27,431 nucleotides of DNA from Desulfobacterales bacterium. GTDB taxonomy: Bacteria > Desulfobacterota > Desulfobacteria > Desulfobacterales > JAFDCJ01. Made by a program: the position numbers and the translations under genes. The stretch lies in NCBI GenBank assembly GCA_020345785.1, contig CP070771.1, positions 67,790-95,220 of the forward strand, written 5' to 3'. Under the pieces are notes generated by a model that was given only the letters and a program-made list of their open reading frames with translations, did no database searches and was not told the origin of the DNA. This document shows positions 22,172-27,431 of this stretch, piece by piece (positions within the stretch are counted from its first letter, which is position 1; each line of letters begins with the position of its first letter).

Positions 22172-23479
22172 ATGGAAAATAACAGAAGAGAATTTCTGAA
22201 GATGGCCGGCGTCGGCGTTTTAGGGGCTGGTGCAGCAGCAGTTTTAGGGACTCATGAAGTTTTCGCGGCTCCTGCTAAAGGGGTTCCGCAGGATCCTGTA
22301 AAAATCGGGGTCCTGGCGGCTCAGGCCGGCGTGATGGCCGTGCCCGGAACCGCGGCCATGCACGCCTGCGAGATGTGGGCTGAACAGGTCAACAACTCGG
22401 GCGGCATCCTGGGACGAACGGTTGAATTGCTCATTGAAGAGGAGACCAATGCCAAGGAGACGGTTGAAAAATTTAGAAAGCTCACCATCAAGGACCGCTG
22501 CGACATGGTCACGGGCATTGTCTCTACGGGAAACGGACAGGCTGTAGGAATGGAATGCACCAAGCTCAAACAGATCTGGCTGGCTTGGGACGGCACGACT
22601 CAGAAGGGTCTCATAGAAACCCAACCCGATATGTTCTGGGGCTTTCGAAGTGTGGACAACGAACTGGAAGCCATCGCCGGCGCCTTGACCACTGCGCGGC
22701 TGTTCCCGGACATCAAAAGGGTCGCCGGCTTGGGAAATGACTATTCCTATGGAAGAAACTGCTGGGATGCCTATCAGAGGGTCCTCTCCATGTACAATCC
22801 GAATGTCCAATATGAAGAGGGCCTCTTCACCAAACTGGGCGAAACCGACTTCTCAGCAGCCATTGACGCGTTGCAGGCCAAAAAGCCGGACCTGATCATG
22901 AACAGTTTCTGGTCCGGGGATGCGACGGTCTTCATGAAACAGGCCGCAGCCAAAAATCTTTTCCAGGACATAAAAGGTTGCTTCACCACGGCCGGAGGCG
23001 TCCATGACACCTTGAAGAAGGAATTTACCCCTGAAGGCCTGATCCTCGGCTATAACTCCTATTATTTCAGGGCAACGGACAGCTGGCCCTTGAGCAATGA
23101 ATTCTGCCAGACATTCTATGACAGATACAAGACCTATCCGGTCTATGAGTGTGATCATGCCTACTTCACACTCCAGGCCTACAAGGCGGCCGTGGAGAAG
23201 TGTTATGCCCTCACCGGCAAATGGCCGAGCAAAAATGATGTGATTGCAGCCCTGAGGGGGATCAGCGTACCATCCCTGAGCGGCTACAGGGGTTACCGGG
23301 AAGACAACAAGCAGGAATGCTGCTTCTATATGGGCATAACGACCCACGATAATCCCTATGATTTTGTTACCATTAAGCAAATGCAAATTCTTCCTTCGGT
23401 TTATATACAAAAGCCGGTGGACTACACCTTTGATCAGTGGATGGATGCTTGGGCCAAGCAGGCCAAGCTCGGGAAATAG
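22172..23479 (+). CDS. ABC transporter substrate-binding protein (branched-chain amino acid/urea/amide type)
   Basis: Periplasmic binding protein of the LivK/UrtA/AmiC type I fold, 435 residues. The N-terminus carries a Tat-like signal: NNRREFLKMAGVGVLGAGAAAVLG with the twin Arg at 5-6 and a likely cleavage after AFA-like FAA at about residue 33. The mature part starts PVKIGVLAAQAG, typical of the family, followed by GG-ILGRTVELLIEEE. Substrate could be a branched-chain amino acid, urea or a short-chain amide; the sequence does not settle it. A Tat signal is unusual for LivK itself but common in the urea/amide relatives. The ATG follows GGGAGG six to eight bases upstream. It is the first gene of a five-gene transporter operon; a 177-bp GC-rich gap with hairpin potential separates it from the permease genes, fitting the higher expression usual for binding proteins. 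Confidence 0.88.
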   Translation: MENNRREFLKMAGVGVLGAGAAAVLGTHEVFAAPAKGVPQDPVKIGVLAAQAGVMAVPGTAAMHACEMWAEQVNNSGGILGRTVELLIEEETNAKETVEKFRKLTIKDRCDMVTGIVSTGNGQAVGMECTKLKQIWLAWDGTTQKGLIETQPDMFWGFRSVDNELEAIAGALTTARLFPDIKRVAGLGNDYSYGRNCWDAYQRVLSMYNPNVQYEEGLFTKLGETDFSAAIDALQAKKPDLIMNSFWSGDATVFMKQAAAKNLFQDIKGCFTTAGGVHDTLKKEFTPEGLILGYNSYYFRATDSWPLSNEFCQTFYDRYKTYPVYECDHAYFTLQAYKAAVEKCYALTGKWPSKNDVIAALRGISVPSLSGYRGYREDNKQECCFYMGITTHDNPYDFVTIKQMQILPSVYIQKPVDYTFDQWMDAWAKQAKLGK

Positions 23480-23656
23480 ATTGGATGGCAAGGGGCGGCA
23501 GGCCGCGGCCCGACGTCCCTGTAAAGTTGTGTCGCCGTCCGGGGGTGGCCGCTCAAGAAAGCGATCGCGCCTTGCCGGGAGAAGACCATCCCCGGGCGGA
23601 CCTTTAAAGGCCCGGGTATTCAAAGCCGAAATGAAACACGGAATACCGAGAGAATC

Positions 23657-24544
23657 ATGCTAGCAAACATTGTCAACATTCTTTCGAGCGGGATTTATCA
23701 TGCCGCGGTCCTCTTCTTGGTGGCCGCCGGGCTGCAGCTCGTATTCGGTGTGCAGAAGATCTTCAACCTGGCATGCGGGAGTTTTTACGCCCTCGGCGCC
23801 TACCTGGGCATCGTTTTCGTTAAAGCTTTTTTATCCATGGGAGGCCCGGCCGTCTTATCCTTCCTCCCGCTCCTTGCGGCCGGATTTGTGCTGGCCGCTA
23901 TTGGTCCGGTCATTGAAAGAGGCGTGCTGCGATTCGTCTATGGTCGGGATGAGCATTTCCAGCTTCTCTTGACCTTCGCTCTGGTCCTGATCATTGAAGA
24001 CATCATAAAGCTGATCTGGTCCACCTATCCCCAGTCCACCAAAGGCGTGTATGTCGCCTTCGGTACACTGAACATCCTTGGAGGAACGGTTCCTGTCTAT
24101 AACCTGGTTGTCATCCTCGCCTCAATCATTATCGCCGGCATCATGGCGTACATCCTGACCCATACCCGTTTCGGCAGAACGGTGCGCGCCACGGCCGACA
24201 ATGATGATGTTGCGCAGGCTATGGGCATTAATGTCCAAGGAATTTATATGAAAGTGTTCACGCTCGGCACGGTTCTGGGAACCATCGGAGGCGCGCTCGT
24301 AATTCCTTCGACGGCAGCCATGAGCGGGATGGCCGTGGACCTCATCGTGCTGGCCTTTGCCGTTGTCGTCATCGGAGGCCTCGGCAGTATGAAAGGCGCC
24401 TTTGTCGGTGCTCTCCTTGTGGGCATCCTGAAATCCCTTGCCTTTGCCGTTTATCCTGAACTGGAAATGCTGCTGATTTATCTCATTGTAATTGCGGTCT
24501 TGGTCTTCAAACCGCAGGGGCTGTTCGGGGTTGCAACTCATTAA
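23657..24544 (+). CDS. Branched-chain amino acid/urea ABC transporter permease, LivH type
   Basis: A 295-residue inner-membrane permease of the LivH/UrtB family. Diagnostic: GLQLVFGVQKIFNLACGSFYALGAYLG near the N-terminus, and the cytoplasmic coupling segment TRFGRTVRATADNDDVAQAMGINV that contacts the ATPase, followed by GGLGSMKGAFVGALLVGI near the end. It forms a heterodimer with the LivM-type permease encoded next. The ATG at 23657 is preceded by GAGAG. Gap to the next gene is 56 bp. Confidence 0.9.
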   Translation: MLANIVNILSSGIYHAAVLFLVAAGLQLVFGVQKIFNLACGSFYALGAYLGIVFVKAFLSMGGPAVLSFLPLLAAGFVLAAIGPVIERGVLRFVYGRDEHFQLLLTFALVLIIEDIIKLIWSTYPQSTKGVYVAFGTLNILGGTVPVYNLVVILASIIIAGIMAYILTHTRFGRTVRATADNDDVAQAMGINVQGIYMKVFTLGTVLGTIGGALVIPSTAAMSGMAVDLIVLAFAVVVIGGLGSMKGAFVGALLVGILKSLAFAVYPELEMLLIYLIVIAVLVFKPQGLFGVATH

Positions 24545-24600
24545 ATCAGCCCAAAAAAAGATCCCGAGATCAGGGCGCCACTATTTTTAAGGATAGGCCT

Positions 24601-25575
24601 ATGGAAAAACCCCAAATCATTCTGATATGCGTCATCCTGGCCTTCCTATTGGTCTGGCCGTTTATCGGACCGGAGTACCAGATCTACTTGACCCTTTCCA
24701 TCTTCGGTTACTCCGTGGCCCTCCTGGGCCTTAATCTCCTGTTTAACTATACGGGGCTTCTCTCCTTCGGGCATGCCCTGTTTATCGGTTTCGGAGGATA
24801 TACGGCCGCCTTCCTCACATCGAAGTATCACATCTTCCATATGGAAATCGCTTTGCTTGCCGCGATTGTGCTGGCTGCAGTCATCGGAACGCTTATTGGA
24901 ATGATTTGTGTCCGCTATATCAAGATTTATTTTGCCATGCTGACCTTGGCCTTCGGCATGCTCTTTCATTCCTTTCTCATCAAGACCTACTATCTCACGG
25001 GTGGAGATGAAGGCATGCCCGTTTTGCAGCCCAGTCTGCTGGGAATGGATTTCAGCAGTATGGATCCCACGACCTTTTTAATCCGGCCCTTCTATTTTTA
25101 CAGCCTCGGCATTCTCGTACTCGCCTCCATTGTGATGTGGCGCATTGTCCACTCCCCTTTCGGGCTTTGCATTCAATCCATCCGGGACAATCCGGATAAG
25201 GCAAAGTACCTGGGTGTCGGGATTAGAAAATACCGGCTGTTTGCTTTTGTCATTTCCGGGTGCTTTACCGCCGTGGGCGGCGTCCTTCTGGCACCGGTCA
25301 CCGGGCATATGGACCCCGGCATGGTCTTTTGGACCCATTCGGGCGAAATGGTCTTCATGACCCTCCTTGGCGGATTTACCAATTTTTTCGGCCCCATGCT
25401 CGGGTCGGTTGTCTTTATTTTTTTGCGGGATGAGATCAGCTCCGTCACCCAGTACTGGCGGCTGATCTTTGGAGCGCTCTTGGCGGCTATCGTCATCCTC
25501 GCCCCGGGCGGCATCATTGAGGTCATTTGGAAATCCTTCGGCTTCCTAAAGAAAAAAGTCCAAGCAGGAGACTAG
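24601..25575 (+). CDS. Branched-chain amino acid/urea ABC transporter permease, LivM type
   Basis: A 324-residue inner-membrane permease of the LivM/UrtC family. LLFNYTGLLSFGHALFIGFGGYTAAFL is the family fingerprint. The cytoplasmic coupling block is SPFGLCIQSIRDNPDKAKYLGVGIRKYRLFAFVISG, and GGFTNFFGPMLGSVVFIF is the late conserved segment. The ATG at 24601 directly follows GGATAGGCCT. The stop lies two bases before the GTG of the ATPase gene, so the two are translationally close. Confidence 0.9.
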   Translation: MEKPQIILICVILAFLLVWPFIGPEYQIYLTLSIFGYSVALLGLNLLFNYTGLLSFGHALFIGFGGYTAAFLTSKYHIFHMEIALLAAIVLAAVIGTLIGMICVRYIKIYFAMLTLAFGMLFHSFLIKTYYLTGGDEGMPVLQPSLLGMDFSSMDPTTFLIRPFYFYSLGILVLASIVMWRIVHSPFGLCIQSIRDNPDKAKYLGVGIRKYRLFAFVISGCFTAVGGVLLAPVTGHMDPGMVFWTHSGEMVFMTLLGGFTNFFGPMLGSVVFIFLRDEISSVTQYWRLIFGALLAAIVILAPGGIIEVIWKSFGFLKKKVQAGD

Positions 25576-25577
25576 GC

Positions 25578-26369
25578 GTGGTCATTCTCGAAGCAACGAA
25601 TATCCAGAAATATTATGGGGACTTCTGTGCCCTGGCCGGTGTGGATATCCGCATCCATGAGGGTGAATTTATGTCGGTCATCGGGCCCAACGGGGCCGGC
25701 AAAACGACCCTGATTAATTGCCTGACCGGCTTCCTGAAACCGGATACCGGTCAGGTGAAATTTAAGGGGCAGGACATCGCCGGGATGGGCCCTGAAAAAT
25801 TAAGCAAAATGGGCATTGCGCGAAGCTTCCAACTCGTAAATATCTTCCCGGAATTATCCCTCATCGATACCCTCAAGGTGGCCATTATTTCCCGCGAGGG
25901 AAAAGGGGGAAGAATTTTTGCAAGCCTCTCCAAGGACAAGGCCCTTCATCAACAGGCGTTGGAGGTTGCCGAACTCTTCGGTCTAAGCGATCGACTGAAA
26001 GAGACGTCCAAAAATTGTCCCCAAGGTATCAAAAAGCTGCTGGATGTGGCCTCGGCCTTTGCCCTTCATCCGGAGATTATCCTCCTGGATGAACCGACAA
26101 GCGGCGTGAGCACCAGCGATAAGAACAAAATTATGCAGGTACTGCTGGACGCCTCGGAAAAAATTGGCATTAAGACCATCCTCCAGGTCGAACATGATAT
26201 GGATATCGTCTTCGCCTATTCAGACCGGATCATTGCCGTTCAACAGGGTAAGATATTGGCCGACGGTCTGCCGGGCGAAATAGAACGAAACGAAGATGTG
26301 ATCTGTAATGTAGTGGGCCAGAAGGAGTGTTTTCAGACCTTTAGCCGCATCATGGACGCGGCTCGATAG
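25578..26369 (+). CDS. ABC transporter ATP-binding protein, LivG type
   Basis: A 263-residue cytoplasmic ATPase of the LivG/UrtD family. Walker A GPNGAGKTT at 36-44, Q-loop region ARSFQLVNIFPELSL, Walker B IILLDEPTSGV, H-loop EHDMDIVF, and the LivG-specific KMGIARSFQ segment. The ABC signature is odd: where LSxGQ(Q/R) is expected, the protein reads CPQGIKK, so the signature Ser and second Gly context are altered. In heterodimeric ABC ATPases one composite site is often degenerate, and the partner LivF here has a canonical VSGGERK. The start is GTG 25578 with GGAG seven bases upstream; a longer in-frame extension overlaps livM and is rejected. Confidence 0.9.
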   Translation: MVILEATNIQKYYGDFCALAGVDIRIHEGEFMSVIGPNGAGKTTLINCLTGFLKPDTGQVKFKGQDIAGMGPEKLSKMGIARSFQLVNIFPELSLIDTLKVAIISREGKGGRIFASLSKDKALHQQALEVAELFGLSDRLKETSKNCPQGIKKLLDVASAFALHPEIILLDEPTSGVSTSDKNKIMQVLLDASEKIGIKTILQVEHDMDIVFAYSDRIIAVQQGKILADGLPGEIERNEDVICNVVGQKECFQTFSRIMDAAR

Positions 26370-26381
26370 CTAAAGACATAC

Positions 26382-27095
26382 ATGATGATATTACAAGTTG
26401 AATCGATTGAGGTGTTCATAAAGGCGAGCCGCATTTTGCGGAATGTCTCCTTGGAAGTCGGCGAGGGTGAAGTGGTCTGCCTGATCGGTCGGAACGGCGC
26501 GGGCAAAACGACCACCCTGAGATCCATCATGGGCTACCTGAGACCGGAAAAGGGACGCATCCTCTTTCAGGGACAAGATATTACCGATAAAAAGCCCTTT
26601 GAGATCGGCCGCATGGGAATCGGCCATGCCCCGGAAGACAGCGGCATATTCCCTGACCTGACGATCCACGAAAATATAGAGATTTCGACCTGGAACCGGC
26701 AGACCAACCGCTCTGTTTCTGAAAGGCTGGCGCTTGCCTATAAGGTGTTTCCGGTCCTCACAAAATACAAAGCCCGCAAAGGGACCCAGGTGAGCGGCGG
26801 GGAGCGTAAGATGCTTTCCATTGCCAGGTCCCTGGCGCTCGATCCGGAGCTGTTCATCCTGGACGAACCTTTTGAAGGTCTGGCCCCGGCCATTGTTACC
26901 GAAGTGGCGAACAGCATCCAGGAGATTACCAAGATGGGACCTTCCATCGTCATAGCGGAGTCAAACATCTATCACGTGCCGGACTTTGCGGATCGTCTAT
27001 ACGTAATCGAAAGAGGAGAAATCATTTTTTCGGGCAAATTGGAGGAGGTTGCTCGGGAAAGAGATATTTTAAGGATAATTGCGGGAACAACGTGA
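26382..27095 (+). CDS. ABC transporter ATP-binding protein, LivF type
   Basis: A 237-residue cytoplasmic ATPase of the LivF/UrtE family. Walker A GRNGAGKTT at 36-44, the LivF-specific GIGHAPEDSGIFPDLTIHENI stretch, signature VSGGERKMLSIARSL, Walker B LFILDEPFEGLAP. The H-loop position reads AESNIYH rather than the LivF consensus VEQN, so the residue normally His in the switch region deserves attention; many LivF proteins also lack a typical H-loop His. It starts 12 bp after the LivG stop with two ATG codons in a row. Last gene of the transporter operon. Confidence 0.9.
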   Translation: MMILQVESIEVFIKASRILRNVSLEVGEGEVVCLIGRNGAGKTTTLRSIMGYLRPEKGRILFQGQDITDKKPFEIGRMGIGHAPEDSGIFPDLTIHENIEISTWNRQTNRSVSERLALAYKVFPVLTKYKARKGTQVSGGERKMLSIARSLALDPELFILDEPFEGLAPAIVTEVANSIQEITKMGPSIVIAESNIYHVPDFADRLYVIERGEIIFSGKLEEVARERDILRIIAGTT

Positions 27096-27291
27096 TGTAA
27101 AGATAGAACTGAGTTCGCTTCGCTCACAATTGAAATAATGGAATAGAGGAATAATGGAATGATGGGCTGATTTTATTATCTAATGCGTGCCATCCATATA
27201 AAAACAGATCGCATTCCGCCAAACCCATTATTCCAACATTCCAGTGTTCTACCATTCCATGAGGATGGTAAAAAAATGGCGTCGTTAAAAG
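27096..27291. repeat. Repeat-rich gap after the transporter operon
   Basis: AATAATGGAAT occurs at 27134-27144 and 27150-27160. Inverse-sense relatives (CCCATTATTCCAACATTCCAG...CCATTCCAT) lie around 27226-27260, so the segment can fold back on itself. No gene is seen. It may serve as a bidirectional transcript end between the convergent LivF gene and the unknown gene at the window edge. Confidence 0.5.
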
Positions 27292-27431
27292 CTATATGAT
27301 TTCATTAGGTTGTAGAATTTCGGGCACGTTGATCCTTCCAAGTGCGAGGATATTGACGTACGCATCGCTTTGGAGTAAAATCCCTCGCCCTTCACACCCA
27401 TGGGTCATATTATGAAATCCATCATCCAAAC
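27292..27431 (-). CDS. C-terminal end of an unrecognised gene, cut by the window edge
   Basis: Reading the minus strand from the window edge, 45 codons are open and end with TAG at 27294-27292. The translation (LDDGFHNMTHGCEGRGILLQ, then SDAYVNILALGRINVPEILQ, then PNEII) has ordinary protein composition, unlike the repeats beside it, so it is probably the C-terminus of a real protein. No family was recognised. Short length makes this tentative. Confidence 0.4.
   Translation of the reverse strand, partial: LDDGFHNMTHGCEGRGILLQSDAYVNILALGRINVPEILQPNEII

Noticed and set aside
1..27431. CRISPR arrays, insertion sequences, prophage genes, integrase attachment sites
   Set aside because: No regularly spaced repeat-spacer units, transposase, integrase or phage genes were seen on either strand.

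Overview
The window looks like a chromosomal segment of an anaerobic, probably sulfate-reducing member of the Desulfobacterota (former Deltaproteobacteria). This is inferred from gene content: an 11-gene complex I cluster with separate nuoC and nuoD and no nuoEFG, a flavoredoxin-like flavin reductase, a methyltetrahydrofolate:corrinoid methyltransferase remnant, and intergenic gaps filled with short palindromic repeats of a kind common in such genomes. UGA is used as an ordinary stop here (for example at the ends of nuoB, nuoC and nuoK).

Layout. 1-861: 3' part of threonine dehydrogenase (tdh). 862-1438: repeat-rich gap. 1439-2605 (-): cysteine desulfurase-like PLP enzyme. 2648-2778: candidate small RNA folding as a three-way junction and ending in a T run. 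2886-3977: unrecognised protein with a C-terminal zinc-finger-like motif. 3997-4300: strong sigma70-type promoter followed by a multi-hairpin RNA. 4383-4931: truncated-looking PAS protein. 5289-5744: single-domain response regulator. 5779-8613: three minus-strand genes (SDR, HAD, EamA transporter). 8801-20145: promoter, structured leader and nuoABCDHIJKLMN. 20142-21555 (-): flavin reductase and a second EamA transporter. 21742-22104: methyltransferase pseudogene. 22172-27095: a complete Liv/urea-type ABC transporter (binding protein, two permeases, two ATPases). 27292-27431 (-): end of an unknown gene.

The main finding is in nuoB. The reading frame is interrupted by one in-frame TGA (9620-9622), exactly where the second cysteine of the invariant Cys-Cys pair that ligates iron-sulfur cluster N2 should be. 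The frame continues intact on both sides, giving a full-length 165-residue NuoB. A small hairpin with a G-first apical loop lies 21 nt after the TGA, where a bacterial SECIS element should be. The simplest biological reading is a selenocysteine-containing NuoB, meaning a complex I whose terminal cluster has a selenolate ligand. A nonsense mutation or sequencing error is the competing explanation.

The nuo genes encode the quinone-reducing and proton-pumping arms of complex I without the NADH-oxidising module, so the electron donor is probably ferredoxin or another carrier. The ABC transporter probably imports amino acids, urea or short amides. Several intergenic regions hold structured RNA candidates that could not be assigned to known families by eye.
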